The translations under genes were made by a program, and so were the position numbers. This document shows, piece after piece, positions 34,993 through 45,814 of a stretch of 64,000 bases of DNA. Location of the stretch: the NCBI RefSeq assembly GCF_025370755.1, contig NZ_JAMXFC010000012.1, positions 1-64,000 of the forward strand, written 5' to 3'. Under the pieces are notes generated by a model. That model did no database searches, was not told where the DNA came from, and saw only the letters and a list, made by a program, of their open reading frames with translations. Source of the DNA: Laspinema sp. D2d (lineage in GTDB: Bacteria; Cyanobacteriota; Cyanobacteriia; Cyanobacteriales; Laspinemataceae). Position 1 is the first letter of the stretch; each line of letters starts with the position of its first letter.

Positions 34993-35865
34993 TTATGTAA
35001 ACTTAACATCTTTGATTTTCTGACTCCAAGCATCACCGTAATGCTGAACTTCTAAAAAATTTGCATTTTGCGGCGCAGGCTTGTAAACTCGAAAAGTTCG
35101 GGCAATGCCCAAAGTCGCTGCACTTTCCAAGGGTCCAAAAAAGCGCGAATCCTGGTCCAAAAAGTACGGTTGATTGGCCCATTGTTCCATTTGATGCCGA
35201 TTCAGAAAAAAACAGCCCGAATGGGGATTTTCTGCCCGCTTAATGGTAATCGGTTGACCCAGAACTTTACCCGTTAGCACTAGATTATCACTAAAATAGT
35301 GAGCAAAATTATCTTGTTTGCCCGTTTTAAATTCTAACTCGGGGTCAATGTAAAATTTTTTAACTGGCTGTTTTTTCACCCGTTCAAAGCGATTGGGTTG
35401 TAGCACAGCATGATTGCCGATGTAACCCGTAAACCAGGATAATTTTTGAAAAAAATCCGGGTCACTTAAAATAATATCATCTTCTAAATAACAATAATAA
35501 TCATAGCGGCCTAACTGTTGTTTTAATACCCCGTGACATTCAAACCCCAACAACATGGGATGACAAGCAAAAGACTGATGGGTATAGGAATCCGCAGTCA
35601 CCGGCAATTGTTCCAGCAGATGTAACCCTTGAGTCGTGCAGATGATAATCGAGAGTTCTACAGAAGTTTCCCCATTTGCCGGGAGGGTATATAACTGCTG
35701 ATTGTACTGAAAATAGAACTGCGATCGCTGATTATAAGTACCCTGTAACGATTCAATGCACTGAGTCAGGGCTTGAATCCTAGGCTGGGAGTCTGGGCTT
35801 AACGATGCATAACCGCCCCCTCCATTGGGATTGAAAACATGAGGAATGGTCACTAAAACCCGCAT
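34993..35865 (-). CDS. GT-A-like glycosyltransferase family protein
   Basis: The 290-residue protein opens [20 protein letters not shown] and contains [20 protein letters not shown], where the EDD acid cluster resembles the DxD metal/sugar-nucleotide site of GT-A enzymes. It also shows [17 protein letters not shown] and [18 protein letters not shown], patterns of acceptor recognition. No signal peptide is seen. The exact family and sugar are not recognised. Its stop is 5 bases before the hisIE start, suggesting co-transcription. Confidence 0.65.
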   Translation of the reverse strand: MRVLVTIPHVFNPNGGGGYASLSPDSQPRIQALTQCIESLQGTYNQRSQFYFQYNQQLYTLPANGETSVELSIIICTTQGLHLLEQLPVTADSYTHQSFACHPMLLGFECHGVLKQQLGRYDYYCYLEDDIILSDPDFFQKLSWFTGYIGNHAVLQPNRFERVKKQPVKKFYIDPELEFKTGKQDNFAHYFSDNLVLTGKVLGQPITIKRAENPHSGCFFLNRHQMEQWANQPYFLDQDSRFFGPLESAATLGIARTFRVYKPAPQNANFLEVQHYGDAWSQKIKDVKFT

Positions 35866-36254
35866 AGTCGCTGTCTGTAAAACTCTGTTAACACTGGGTA
35901 ATCAGATTTCTGGGTAGGGAGGAGATCAAGGGGAGAAGAAAACGGATTTCATCGCCCCAATTGGGTGAAAAGCCGATAAAGATTGTGTCAATAAACCCAG
36001 TTTCTAACCGCTCTCTAGCGAGGTTAAATCCGTTGATCATAAAACCCCCAGCAAGAGGCTTGCACTACAAGACTATCAGCCTTGGAGCCCTTGTCAGAAT
36101 GATTTAGACTCGCGTTAAGAGCGCACTAGCCCTCGGGACTGCGATCGGGGTAGGATTAAACATTATAACTTGGACGCTCCTCTTAAACACTTCCCACCCA
36201 AAAGCCGTATTCTAAACAAAGTCAACCGTTAAGCCTCTGGCAAAGGAGACCCCT
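35866..36254. other. hemL upstream region
   Basis: Nearly 390 bases between divergent genes. It should contain the hemL promoter. A TATAAC-like -10 is visible near 36164 but no matching -35. No RNA gene was recognised. Confidence 0.35.
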
Positions 36255-37553
36255 TTGGTTACAACTACCTTCAATACCACAAAATCCGAAGAAATTTTCG
36301 CAGCCGCCCAAAAACTGATGCCCGGAGGGGTCAGTTCTCCCGTGCGTGCCTTCAAATCCGTAGGGGGACAACCCATCGTTTTTGATAGAGTCGAAGGCGC
36401 GTATGTTTGGGACGTAGACGGAAACCACTACATCGACTATGTGGGAACTTGGGGACCCGCCATCTGTGGACACGCGCATCCCGAAGTAATTGCGGCCCTC
36501 CATGATGCCTTAAATAAAGGGACTAGCTTTGGTGCACCCTGTTACCAAGAGAACGTCCTCGCTGAAATGGTGATTGATGCGGTTCCCTGCATCGAAATGG
36601 TGAGATTTGTCAACTCGGGAACCGAAGCTTGTATGGCGGTTTTACGCCTGATGCGTGCCTTCACCGGACGAGAGAAATTAATCAAATTTGAAGGCTGTTA
36701 TCACGGGCACGCCGATATGTTCCTGGTGAAAGCGGGTTCCGGCGTTGCCACCTTGGGACTGCCCGACTCTCCCGGCGTTCCCAAATCCACCACCGCCAAT
36801 ACCCTCACCGCACCTTACAACGACTTAGAAGCGGTTAAAACCTTATTTGCGCAAAATCCTGGGGAGATTGCGGGGGTAATTTTAGAACCCGTTGTCGGCA
36901 ATGCGGGATTTATTCCCCCCGATGCTGGATTCCTCGAAGGATTGCGGGTCCTCACTCAGGAACATGGTGCATTACTGGTGTTTGATGAAGTCATGACGGG
37001 ATTCCGGATTGCATATGGTGGTGCCCAGGAAAAATTCGGCGTCACCCCTGACTTAACTACCTTGGGTAAAGTGATTGGCGGGGGATTACCCGTAGGGGCT
37101 TATGGTGGACGCCGCGACATCATGGAAATGGTGGCCCCCGCTGGTCCAATGTATCAAGCCGGGACCCTTTCAGGAAATCCGTTAGCCATGACGGCAGGAA
37201 TTAAAACCCTAGAATTGCTCAACAAACCCGGAACTTACGAGTATCTGGACAAGGTTACCCAAAAGTTGAGCGAGGGACTGCTGAAAATTGCTAAAGAAAC
37301 GGGCAATGAAGCTTGTGGCGGTCAAATTAGCGCGATGTTTGGCTTATTTTTCAATCCCGGACCTGTGCATAGTTATGAAGATGCCAAAAAATCCGACTTG
37401 AGCAAATTTGCCCGCTTCCATCGTGGAATGTTAGAACGGGGAGTTTATTTAGCGCCTTCTCAATTTGAAGCCGGATTTACCTCGTTGGCTCATACGGATG
37501 AAGATATTGATCGCACCTTGGCGATCGCCCATGAGGTCATGTCTAGTCTATAG
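36255..37553 (+). CDS. hemL: Glutamate-1-semialdehyde 2,1-aminomutase
   Basis: The 432-residue class-III aminotransferase converts glutamate-1-semialdehyde to 5-aminolevulinate, the first committed tetrapyrrole precursor in cyanobacteria. Signatures are [55 protein letters not shown] and the PLP-lysine motif [19 protein letters not shown]. The start is TTG at 36255, supported by AGGAG 6 bases upstream and the family N-terminus. The gene is alone and ends at a strong terminator. Confidence 0.97.
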   Translation: MVTTTFNTTKSEEIFAAAQKLMPGGVSSPVRAFKSVGGQPIVFDRVEGAYVWDVDGNHYIDYVGTWGPAICGHAHPEVIAALHDALNKGTSFGAPCYQENVLAEMVIDAVPCIEMVRFVNSGTEACMAVLRLMRAFTGREKLIKFEGCYHGHADMFLVKAGSGVATLGLPDSPGVPKSTTANTLTAPYNDLEAVKTLFAQNPGEIAGVILEPVVGNAGFIPPDAGFLEGLRVLTQEHGALLVFDEVMTGFRIAYGGAQEKFGVTPDLTTLGKVIGGGLPVGAYGGRRDIMEMVAPAGPMYQAGTLSGNPLAMTAGIKTLELLNKPGTYEYLDKVTQKLSEGLLKIAKETGNEACGGQISAMFGLFFNPGPVHSYEDAKKSDLSKFARFHRGMLERGVYLAPSQFEAGFTSLAHTDEDIDRTLAIAHEVMSSL

Positions 37554-37586
37554 CTAATCCCACCCAACCGGATTTTCTCTAGCCGT

Positions 37587-37652
37587 TGAGAATCAAGACA
37601 ATCAGGATGAGTAAACGTCCTGATTGTCTTGATTCTCATTGTCTTTTTTTTG
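37587..37652 (+). terminator. Strong intrinsic terminator after hemL
   Basis: A perfect 20-bp stem pairs GAGAATCAAGACAATCAGGA (37588-37607) with its complement at 37618-37637 around a 10-base loop. A run of eight T follows at 37643-37650. Confidence 0.92.
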
Positions 37653-37730
37653 TGTTAATTTATAGCAAATTTCAATTTCCTGGACTGGAACACTAAAGAT
37701 AACCATTACTCACTTAAAACAGCAAACTCC

Positions 37731-38348
37731 ATGAAAACCCCACAACAGCCACGCCAATTCCGAGGCAGTTCGCTTTTTTGGTCTGCATTACTGACCCTCC
37801 CCATCGCCTTCACCCTGCCGGAATCTGCCTTGGGACAACCCGTGAATGAACAGGAACTCCAAAACATTCTCGAAACCCGACAGATTGCTCTCGATGCCTT
37901 AAATAACCGGGATTTTACCAGTATTCAACCCTATCTACATCCCGCTTTTACGATTACAACGGTAGATAACCAGGTGTTTCATACCGTCAGCGAATTTGAA
38001 ACCTATTGGAATGAACAATTTAACGGACCGATTGAACGGCTGACCATGAGTTTGGAAGGAGAAACCATCCGAACTTTTTTATCTCCCCAAATAGAAGTCG
38101 CCTCGGGAGAAGCTCTCTCTACCTTTTATTTCCGAGATGGAAACGAGGAAACAATGCCCCTGCGCTGGACTGCGGTTCTCCAAAAAGTGCAGAATACCTG
38201 GACTATTCAATCCCTCCATTTTTCCGCTAATTTATTAGATAATCCCGTTTTAAACTACACTGAAAAACGAGGGAATTTGATGGCAGTTGGAACCTCAGTG
38301 GCGGGAGTTTTAGTGGGGGCTCTGTTGATGTTTGTACTCCGGCGGTAA
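37731..38348 (+). CDS. Secreted NTF2/SnoaL-like protein with C-terminal membrane anchor
   Basis: The 205-residue protein has an N-terminal signal segment (LFWSALLTLPIAFTLPESALG, about residues 15-35) with a likely cleavage near ALG. A cone-shaped NTF2/DUF4440 domain follows: LETRQIALDALNNRDFTSI and TTVDNQVFHTVSEFETYW. Its C-terminal segment VAGVLVGALLMFVL is a membrane anchor ending in RR. The role is unknown; such domains bind small ligands or act in assembly. The gene is alone, downstream of the hemL terminator. Confidence 0.75.
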   Translation: MKTPQQPRQFRGSSLFWSALLTLPIAFTLPESALGQPVNEQELQNILETRQIALDALNNRDFTSIQPYLHPAFTITTVDNQVFHTVSEFETYWNEQFNGPIERLTMSLEGETIRTFLSPQIEVASGEALSTFYFRDGNEETMPLRWTAVLQKVQNTWTIQSLHFSANLLDNPVLNYTEKRGNLMAVGTSVAGVLVGALLMFVLRR

Positions 38349-38543
38349 AGGGCATTATTAACTCATTATACTCCTGACGTGGTTTAAGCTCCTCGTGACG
38401 CGCTTAAGCCACATCACAAGACACTCATTTAAGGGCGATTGACGCGGTATCTAGCGGTGGCGATAAACCCGACTAATCACACGTGAGTTTTTTACTTACA
38501 CAACCCTAAGCAAGGCATTTTTTATTTCAAATATTCTAAAAAT

Positions 38544-40256
38544 ATGCTAGATTTATTAATTAAAAATGGCTTAATTTTTAATGGATTAGGTTCCCCTCCA
38601 GTTCGGGGAGAAATTGGAATTAAACAGGGTCAAATAGTCGCTATTTCCCCTCATCTTTCCCTAGAGGTGGCTCAAGTCGTTGATGCCTCGGGACTGTGGG
38701 TCACTCCTGGATTTATTGATATTCATACCCACTATGATTTAGAGCTAGAAATTGCCCCGGGATTGAGTGAATCGGTTCGGCATGGGGTTACCACTGTGGT
38801 GATTGGCAATTGTAGTTTATCCGTGGCGGTGGGGGAAGCGCCAATGTTGGCGGATATTTTTCAGCGGGTTGAAACTTTGTCCTATCGCTTGATTGCAAAA
38901 TGGTTAAACCAGTCTATGTCTTGGCAAACTCCCGGGGAATATTTGCACCATTTACAACAGTTACCCCTCGGTCCTAATGTTGCCCCCATGTTAGGACATA
39001 GTGCGGTTCGTGCTCATGTGATGGGATTGGAACGGAGTCTAACGGTTGACCCCACAACAGCCGAACTTAACCAGATAGAACAAATCGCTGAATTGGCTTT
39101 AGAAAATGGATTTATTGGCATTTCTATTGATATGTTTCCCTGGCATCGCATGAGCGGAAAATGGCGGGGTTGTACCATTCCTTCCCAACACGCTAAACTT
39201 CCGGAATATGCTCGATTGGCTGCGCTATGTCGGCAACGGGACCGGGTATTTCAAGTCACCCCAAATTTACAGCGGTTGGCTTCTTTTTTAGATATTATTG
39301 CCCTGGGTTCTGGCATCGGTCAACCGCCTTTACGGTTGACGGTTCTCTCGGCATTAGATGCGGTGCATAATCGGCAGATGTGGCGGATATTTTCTCCCCT
39401 GTTATGGATTTGGAATCGCCTTTTGCGGGGGAATGTGCGCTTTCAAACTTTGACGGAACCGTTTACGATTTATTCTGATGGTCCGGTTACGCCTTTATTT
39501 GAGGAATTCTCCACGGGTGCACAATTGAATAGTTGTGATTCCAGACAGGAACGGCAGGAGTTATGGGCATCGGAAACCTTTAGAGATCAATTTCGGAAAG
39601 ACTGGTTAAATGGGTGGCGCAAATCCTTTCACCGGGACTTGAATTTGATGGAAATTTTAAACTGTCCCGAACCGAGTTGGCAGGGGTTGAGTTTTGCGGC
39701 TGTTGCGGAAAAAATGCAGCGGGATCCGGTGGATTTGTTTATGGATTTGTTGCAGGGTTATGATACAGATTTACGCTGGGTGGCGACGGGTGCAAACGAT
39801 CGCCTAGAACCTCGGTTAGCGATGATGAAACATCCGGATATTTTGCCTGGGTTTACCGATGCCGGTGCTCATGTTAGGAATTTGGGTTATTATGATGGGG
39901 CTTTATCGTTATTAAAACAAGCGGTAACGACCCATTTTATGACTCCAGAGGCAGCAATTCATCGGGTGACGGGAGAACCAGCGCAGTGGTTTCGCCTGGA
40001 TGCGGGGGTGTTGAAAGTGGGGGCAAAAGCGGATTTGGTGTTATTGAATCCCCAGGGGTTGAATCAGGCGATCGCCCCTCAAGTGGAAATATTCGACCCG
40101 ATTTTAGATGGGGAACCTCGGATGGTGAAGCGGGGTTCTGATGAAATTATTCACACTGTATATATCAAGGGGGTTCCGGTGGTGTCTCAGGGGCAAGTGA
40201 GTCCTCGTCTCGGTTCTGAACCCCTGGGAACAGTGTTGTTTCCGGTGGTGGAATGA
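38544..40256 (+). CDS. D-aminoacylase/N-acyl-D-amino-acid deacylase-like amidohydrolase
   Basis: The 570-residue protein begins MLDLLIKNGLIFNGLGSPP, with the metal-binding pair FIDIHTHYDLEL, the cysteine ligand in VIGNCSLSVAVG and the catalytic Asp in FTDAGAHVRNLG near the C-terminus. These match the D-aminoacylase/dihydroorotase-like amidohydrolase branch, which removes acyl groups from N-acyl-D-amino acids. A longer insert (about 250-330) separates the halves. Substrate is uncertain. The next gene starts 17 bases after the stop. Confidence 0.85.
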   Translation: MLDLLIKNGLIFNGLGSPPVRGEIGIKQGQIVAISPHLSLEVAQVVDASGLWVTPGFIDIHTHYDLELEIAPGLSESVRHGVTTVVIGNCSLSVAVGEAPMLADIFQRVETLSYRLIAKWLNQSMSWQTPGEYLHHLQQLPLGPNVAPMLGHSAVRAHVMGLERSLTVDPTTAELNQIEQIAELALENGFIGISIDMFPWHRMSGKWRGCTIPSQHAKLPEYARLAALCRQRDRVFQVTPNLQRLASFLDIIALGSGIGQPPLRLTVLSALDAVHNRQMWRIFSPLLWIWNRLLRGNVRFQTLTEPFTIYSDGPVTPLFEEFSTGAQLNSCDSRQERQELWASETFRDQFRKDWLNGWRKSFHRDLNLMEILNCPEPSWQGLSFAAVAEKMQRDPVDLFMDLLQGYDTDLRWVATGANDRLEPRLAMMKHPDILPGFTDAGAHVRNLGYYDGALSLLKQAVTTHFMTPEAAIHRVTGEPAQWFRLDAGVLKVGAKADLVLLNPQGLNQAIAPQVEIFDPILDGEPRMVKRGSDEIIHTVYIKGVPVVSQGQVSPRLGSEPLGTVLFPVVE

Positions 40257-40273
40257 GGGGAGGAATGGATTAG

Positions 40274-40684
40274 ATGAAGGGGGATCAGGGAAAACAAGGG
40301 AAAGTGAGAGATAATCAGAGCGATCGCCTAGAGGATGTTCCCTTTACCGAGTATTGGGATATTTTTCTGCTTAAACATCAACATCCCATGAATGTGGCAT
40401 TGCACGTTGTGGGGATTTTTATTTTTTATGGGTTACTCTTTGCCTCCTGGGGGTTTCAGAATGCATGGATCTTGTTGGGGTTACCCCTGACGCAGTTGAC
40501 GGGATTAATGGGTCATTTTTGGTTTGAACGCAGTGAGATAGAACTCCGGGATGCTGTGTTTTCCTGGCGGGCGTCTTTCTGTTTGGGTCGAATGTTATGG
40601 CGCATTTTATTGGGTAAGTATAAAGAGGATGTACGACAACGGGTTGAACGGTTTGGGGACAGCTTTAGAAGGATAACGAGTTGA
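40274..40684 (+). CDS. Mpo1-like (DUF962-type) small membrane protein
   Basis: The 136-residue protein has a polar N-terminus, then HQHPMNVALHVVGIFIFYG, a His/Asn pattern similar to Mpo1/DUF962, two hydrophobic segments, and a later LMGHFWFERSEIELRD. Yeast Mpo1 is an iron-dependent dioxygenase acting on 2-hydroxy fatty acids; whether this protein does so is unknown. It follows the amidohydrolase gene by 17 bases and may be co-transcribed. It is convergent with a hybrid kinase gene, only 10 bases apart. Confidence 0.6.
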   Translation: MKGDQGKQGKVRDNQSDRLEDVPFTEYWDIFLLKHQHPMNVALHVVGIFIFYGLLFASWGFQNAWILLGLPLTQLTGLMGHFWFERSEIELRDAVFSWRASFCLGRMLWRILLGKYKEDVRQRVERFGDSFRRITS

Positions 40685-40694
40685 TGTTTTAGGG

Positions 40695-41840
40695 TTAAGC
40701 GAGACTGGGGAGGGTGAGGGTAAAGAAAAAAGTAGTGCCGGTATTGAGGTGCGAGTCTAGCCAAATGCGTCCCCCATGTCCTTCTACAATTTTTTTGCAC
40801 AGACTCATCCCAATGCCGGTACCGGGATATTTATTATAAGCATGAATACGTTTGAATATTTCAAACACTAGGGGATAATCTTCTTCGGCGATGCCAATGC
40901 CATTATCTTGAATTTTAAATTCAGCAAAATTATTAGGTTTAAGGGTGAGAGAAATATTAATTTGCGGAATCTCTTGGGGACGGCGAAACTTAATGGCATT
41001 ACTGAGGATATTTTGAAAAAGCTGGATCAGTTGGGTGCGATCGCCAAGGACGATGGGGAGGGGTTCGTGGGTGATACAAGCGCCACTGCCGTTGATATCT
41101 TCTTGTAAATTGGCTAAGGCTTCGCCTAAGATGACTTCGCAATCAATGAGTTGTAGTTCTGCTTTACCGACTCGGACCCGGGAATAAGAAAGTAAATCCT
41201 GAATGAGTTGATTCATCCGCTGAGTGGCTTTAGAAATTTCACTCAGATAATGCTCTCCTTTTTCATCGAGTAAGCTATCATATTTCCATAATAACATATC
41301 GGCATAGCCCATAATTAATTGTAAGGGAGATTGCAAATCATGGGAAGCCACCCCGGCAAATTGCTCTAATTCAGCATTGGATCTTTGTAATTCCTCATTC
41401 AGGGTTTGTAACTCTTTATTTTTTTGGATGAGTTGGTGTTGCAGACGCTCGATAGTGAGTTGTTTATGGATGCGCGCCAGGACTTCTTCGGTTTGAAAGG
41501 GCTTGGTAATGTAGTCGGCCCCACCGGCACGAAAGGCTTTGACTTTGGCGGTAATATCATCCAGTGCACTGAGGAAAATTACCGGAACTTTGCAGGTGAG
41601 GGGGTCTGCCTGGAGGGATTCGCAGACTTCATACCCGTTTAAATCCGGCATCATGATATCTAATAAAATCAAATCCGGGACCACTTTTTGACAGGTGTCT
41701 AATGCCATTTTTCCATTTAACGCTTTGCGGATGTTATATCCTTTATTCAGGAGCATGGAGGACAGAACTCGTAAATTATCGGGTTGATCATCCACAATTA
41801 AAATAACCGGCTTATTAATATCTTCTGAAAAGGGAATCAT
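40695..41840 (-). CDS. Receiver-histidine kinase hybrid (REC-HisKA-HATPase)
   Basis: The 381-residue protein has an N-terminal receiver (VILIVDDQPDN, phospho-acceptor Asp61 in LILLDIMMPDLNG, Lys in ITKPFQ), a coiled coil (about 128-160) and a HisKA site ASHDLQSPLQLIMG (His167). A HATPase_c domain follows (FQNILSNAIKFRRP, IQDNGIGI, GTGIGMSLCKKIVEGHGG). There is no sensor domain, so it likely takes phosphate from another kinase. The ATG overlaps the stop of the upstream hybrid kinase by 4 bases, so they form one operon and probably one relay. Confidence 0.92.
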   Translation of the reverse strand: MIPFSEDINKPVILIVDDQPDNLRVLSSMLLNKGYNIRKALNGKMALDTCQKVVPDLILLDIMMPDLNGYEVCESLQADPLTCKVPVIFLSALDDITAKVKAFRAGGADYITKPFQTEEVLARIHKQLTIERLQHQLIQKNKELQTLNEELQRSNAELEQFAGVASHDLQSPLQLIMGYADMLLWKYDSLLDEKGEHYLSEISKATQRMNQLIQDLLSYSRVRVGKAELQLIDCEVILGEALANLQEDINGSGACITHEPLPIVLGDRTQLIQLFQNILSNAIKFRRPQEIPQINISLTLKPNNFAEFKIQDNGIGIAEEDYPLVFEIFKRIHAYNKYPGTGIGMSLCKKIVEGHGGRIWLDSHLNTGTTFFFTLTLPSLA

Positions 41841-44800
41841 AACTCCTCCGAGTAGGTTAAATGCATAATTTGATGGAATTGAAAATTTTCGGCTAACTTG
41901 CTTAATGCCTGACCGAGAGGCTCAAACTCGGGAGGCATTTCTTCGATTAATTCTAAAATCATGTCATCGCTGCATTGAGCAGCGGCGTCATAAATTTGCT
42001 CTAGCCATTGCGTTGGCATTTGGTCTAAATAAGATTTGAGTTGAGCCGGTGAGATATCATCAGCTTCAGTCGGTTGTTTTAACCGTTGCGAGGCTGGAAT
42101 ATCGGTGGTATAAATATAGCCTGCATTCAAATGGTATCCGATTTTTTCTAACAGTTCCTCTTTTTCTAAAGGTTTGCGTAGAAAGTCATCACATCCTGCT
42201 GCAAATACCGCCGATCGGTCCTCTTCAAAGACGCTGGCGGTAAGGGCTAAAATAGCGGGTTTCTGACTTCCGGCGGTGGCTTTAATTTGTTTGGTGGCTT
42301 CATAGCCATCCATGACGGGCATTCGGATATCCATTAAAATTAAATCAGGCTGCCACTCTAACCATTGCGCGATCGCCTCTTGTCCATTTTCAGCTTCACA
42401 CACTTCAAATCCGATATTACCCAGGAGTTTGACCAGCAACAACCGACTTTCTAACATATCATCCACAACGAGGATACGTTTACTCGATTGATTCGGGGCT
42501 AAGGCAATCACTGAACCCTTAGATTGAGTCTGGGGAACATCACTAGGACTCACCTGTTCGATCTGAATTTCAAAGATAAAGTTACTGCCAACTCCTACCA
42601 CGCTACTCACTTGAATATCACCCCCCATCATGCGTACAAATTGACGACTAATGGGTAACCCTAATCCCGTTCCTTGGCCGGATTTGCGTCCTGTTTCTGT
42701 TTGCCCAAAACTTTCAAAAATGAGGTTCATGTCTTCCAGTGCAATTCCTGCGCCGGTATCTTCGACTTCAAACTGGAGAAAGCAAGCACCGGAATTCCCC
42801 TGATTCACCGATTCAAACTCTCCACTGCTGCGATGAACGCGCAAGGTGATAGAACCCGTTTGGGTAAATTTAATGGCGTTCCCCAAAATGTTAATTAATA
42901 CTTGCCGCAATTTGGCTTGATCGGCGCGGACGTACAGGGGAACATCTGGATCAATTTCGGTGAGCAATAGCAAATTTTTTTCATGGGCTTTAAACCGCAA
43001 CATATCTTCTAAATCGCGCAGCATCTGCCCGAGATCAAAGGGTTCGGTTTTTAACGTTGTTCTCCCCGCTTCAATTTTAGACATTTCTAAAATGTCATTA
43101 ATTAGTTCCAGTAAGTGAGAACCCGCACGATTGATAATTTCTATTTGTTGTTGGTGTTCCGGTTGGAGGGAAGGGTCTCCAGCCATCACCTGCGCAAAGC
43201 CGAGGATCGCATTGAGTGGGGTTCTCAATTCATGGCTCATATTGGCGAGAAATTCACTTTTGGCATGGTTAGCCATTTGTGCGGCGATCGCCGCTTGTTT
43301 GAGGGCTTCTTCGGCTTGTTTGCGATCGCTGATATCGCTGCCAATGCCTAGAAATCCAGTAATCTGACCCATCGCATCTTCTAAGGCGGTGATGGAAAGC
43401 CACACCGGGAAGCGAGAACGATCCTTGCGCAGGTAGGTCCATTCGCGGATATCCGGGACCCCCTGACGGGCTTTGGCAACGATCGCATCAAATCCGGGCG
43501 CTATGGGATAGCCGAGTTCCGTGGTTAAGCTGTTAGCACGTTCCTGAAGTTCCTCCCAGGTGTGGAGGATCACAACATTGGCTTGAGTGGTGACTTCTTG
43601 AGCCTTATAACCGAGTAATCGTTCCGCCGCCGCATTGAAGGTGAGAATTGTGCCTTGGGGGTCTGTGGCAATGATTGTATGATCGGCACTGTTGAGAATG
43701 GCGCGTTGCAGGCGGTTAGTTTCAATCAGTTTGGCTTGGGTTTGTTTAAGCTGGGTAATATTGCTGGCGGTGCCTGTAATCCCAATGATAAAATCGGCTT
43801 CATCCCGTAAGGGAATCGCATTGAGCATCATGTAAATCGGCATTCCCGATTGAGTAACATGAATCGTTTCATATTGAGAAATGTTTTGTTTTTCCAGGAG
43901 AATTTGGCGGAAAAATTCCTGGTCCTGACTCCAGCGACTCCGATGAATCAAATCCATAAAGGGTCGCCCGATCACCTCTGCCGGAGTATAGCCATAAATG
44001 TCTCGAACTGCCGCATTCACAAAGGTAATTTTTCCTTGGGTATCGAGAGTCCAAATTAAGTCTTGGGAGGTTTCAACCAAGTTGCGATATTTGCTTTCGC
44101 TGCTTTTTAGGGCAGTTTCTGTTAAAATTCGGGCGTTAATTTCTTGTTGAAGTTGCTGGTTTTGTTGGTTGAGTTTGGCCCGGGCTTGTTTTTCCCGTTT
44201 CAGAAAATTGGCTTGAGCGATCGCAATGCCCACTTGAGCCGCAATGGTTTCAATTAGTTCAATGTCTCCGCTACTCCAGTCCCGGGGGCGATCGCACTGA
44301 TGCAAGACTAACGCCCCATTCGGGTTTCCTTTATAGGAGGTTCGCACTAACAGCATGGATTTGACCTCAAACTGAGGATATCCCGCCAAAAGAGGCTGAA
44401 ATAAAGGATCGGTTTCTAGGTCATTAATAGCGACAGCGCGATCGCTTTGTAAAAATTTTTCGGTGTAGAGAGTTTGATCCAGGGGCAGTTCCAACTCCGA
44501 GTTCCATTGATACTCCTCAGCTACGGCAAAAGCAGCCACTTGCAAAGGGGGAGTTCGGGTTTCTAAGTAGGTATGAATTTCAGTGCAACTGACCCCAAAG
44601 GCATCTCTAATTTCTTGGGCGGCAGTATCCAGCAGTTTTTCGAGTTGTAATTCCGAGCGAATTTTTTCGGTGATGCCTCGGAGGAGTTCGCTCCGCACTA
44701 ATTGGTTTTGTAACTGAATTTTGACCTGTTTGCGAGTGGTAATATCTAAAACAGTGCCAAAGAGTTGACTCGGTTTGCCATTAAGGTCGAGAATCACTTC

Positions 44801-45613
44801 TCCTTTCGCCTCTACATAGCGAATTTCTCCGTCAGTTCGCTGGATTCGCACCTCCATTTGATAGGAACTTCCTGTGATGATCGCCTGCTTTAACGTTTTA
44901 GAAACCTGGCTCCGGTCCTGGGGATGAATGGTTTTTAATATTTCGTTATAGCTGGGTTTAACTTGATATTTAATCCCCAAAACCCCAAACATTTCATCAG
45001 ACAGGATTAAATGCCGGGTCAACCAGTTTAATTCCCAGTTACCGACTCCGGCTACTCGTTGGGCGGTGGCTAATGACCTTTGACTTTTTTGTAATGAAAG
45101 AATTAATCGATCTTTTTCCCGTTCCGCCGCATTCCGTTGCTGAATTTCCCAACTGAGTTGAAAGTTTCGCTCTCTTAATTCCTTCTCTAATTGTTGCAGT
45201 TTAACTTGATGCTCAACTCGGACTAAAACTTCGGCTTCCTGAAACGGTTTGGTAATATAATCGGATCCGCCCACGGCGAATCCTCTAACTTTATCAAACG
45301 GTTCATATAAAGCGCTGATAAAAATAATCGGAATATGGCGGGTTTCCTCTTGGGATTTAAGCTTTTTACACACTTCATATCCATTGATGTCCGGCATCAT
45401 GATGTCGAGTAAAATGATGTCGGGAGTGTTGACATCCACGGCCTGAAGTGCTAATACGCCATTGGGTGCAGCGCGGACTTTATATCCATGACCCGACAGT
45501 AAATCCACTAACAGTTTTAAGTTAGCCACCGTGTCATCAACAACCAGGACTTCACCTTTATAAGACCGCTCTCCCTCTGTTTTCATTCGTGAATACCTCG
45601 CCGATACAATCAA
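41837..45613 (-). CDS. Multi-PAS/GAF hybrid histidine kinase with two receivers
   Basis: Length is 1258 residues from the ATG at 45613 (alternative 45586, MKTEG). The order is REC1 about 20-137 (Asp70), PAS 185-292, GAF 320-465, PAS 506-625, PAS 632-765, HisKA with HELRTPLNAILG (His795), HATPase 900-1020 and REC2 1046-1163 (Asp1095). A helical tail at about 1185-1258 is shared with the giant kinase upstream. The N-terminal receiver suggests input from another kinase; GAF and PAS sense ligands or light. No membrane segment is visible, so it should be cytosolic. It overlaps the downstream kinase by 4 bases. Confidence 0.95.
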   Translation of the reverse strand: MIVSARYSRMKTEGERSYKGEVLVVDDTVANLKLLVDLLSGHGYKVRAAPNGVLALQAVDVNTPDIILLDIMMPDINGYEVCKKLKSQEETRHIPIIFISALYEPFDKVRGFAVGGSDYITKPFQEAEVLVRVEHQVKLQQLEKELRERNFQLSWEIQQRNAAEREKDRLILSLQKSQRSLATAQRVAGVGNWELNWLTRHLILSDEMFGVLGIKYQVKPSYNEILKTIHPQDRSQVSKTLKQAIITGSSYQMEVRIQRTDGEIRYVEAKGEVILDLNGKPSQLFGTVLDITTRKQVKIQLQNQLVRSELLRGITEKIRSELQLEKLLDTAAQEIRDAFGVSCTEIHTYLETRTPPLQVAAFAVAEEYQWNSELELPLDQTLYTEKFLQSDRAVAINDLETDPLFQPLLAGYPQFEVKSMLLVRTSYKGNPNGALVLHQCDRPRDWSSGDIELIETIAAQVGIAIAQANFLKREKQARAKLNQQNQQLQQEINARILTETALKSSESKYRNLVETSQDLIWTLDTQGKITFVNAAVRDIYGYTPAEVIGRPFMDLIHRSRWSQDQEFFRQILLEKQNISQYETIHVTQSGMPIYMMLNAIPLRDEADFIIGITGTASNITQLKQTQAKLIETNRLQRAILNSADHTIIATDPQGTILTFNAAAERLLGYKAQEVTTQANVVILHTWEELQERANSLTTELGYPIAPGFDAIVAKARQGVPDIREWTYLRKDRSRFPVWLSITALEDAMGQITGFLGIGSDISDRKQAEEALKQAAIAAQMANHAKSEFLANMSHELRTPLNAILGFAQVMAGDPSLQPEHQQQIEIINRAGSHLLELINDILEMSKIEAGRTTLKTEPFDLGQMLRDLEDMLRFKAHEKNLLLLTEIDPDVPLYVRADQAKLRQVLINILGNAIKFTQTGSITLRVHRSSGEFESVNQGNSGACFLQFEVEDTGAGIALEDMNLIFESFGQTETGRKSGQGTGLGLPISRQFVRMMGGDIQVSSVVGVGSNFIFEIQIEQVSPSDVPQTQSKGSVIALAPNQSSKRILVVDDMLESRLLLVKLLGNIGFEVCEAENGQEAIAQWLEWQPDLILMDIRMPVMDGYEATKQIKATAGSQKPAILALTASVFEEDRSAVFAAGCDDFLRKPLEKEELLEKIGYHLNAGYIYTTDIPASQRLKQPTEADDISPAQLKSYLDQMPTQWLEQIYDAAAQCSDDMILELIEEMPPEFEPLGQALSKLAENFQFHQIMHLTYSEEL

Positions 45614-45814
45614 GATGGAAAATGGGTGGAAACTCGAAATCCCGGGTCTAGGCAGTTGGAGAATTCTGGTAGGAATTTAGGGCGATCGCAGATATCCTGA
45701 ATCGGCTCTGTCTCTTCTGTGTGAACGGAATCAGCTAGAGTAGGCCATCTTCAATCCACTGCTTCCCTAACTCCTTCTGGGGGTTTAAGACTCCTTTGCC
45801 TTCGGTCTTTCGGG

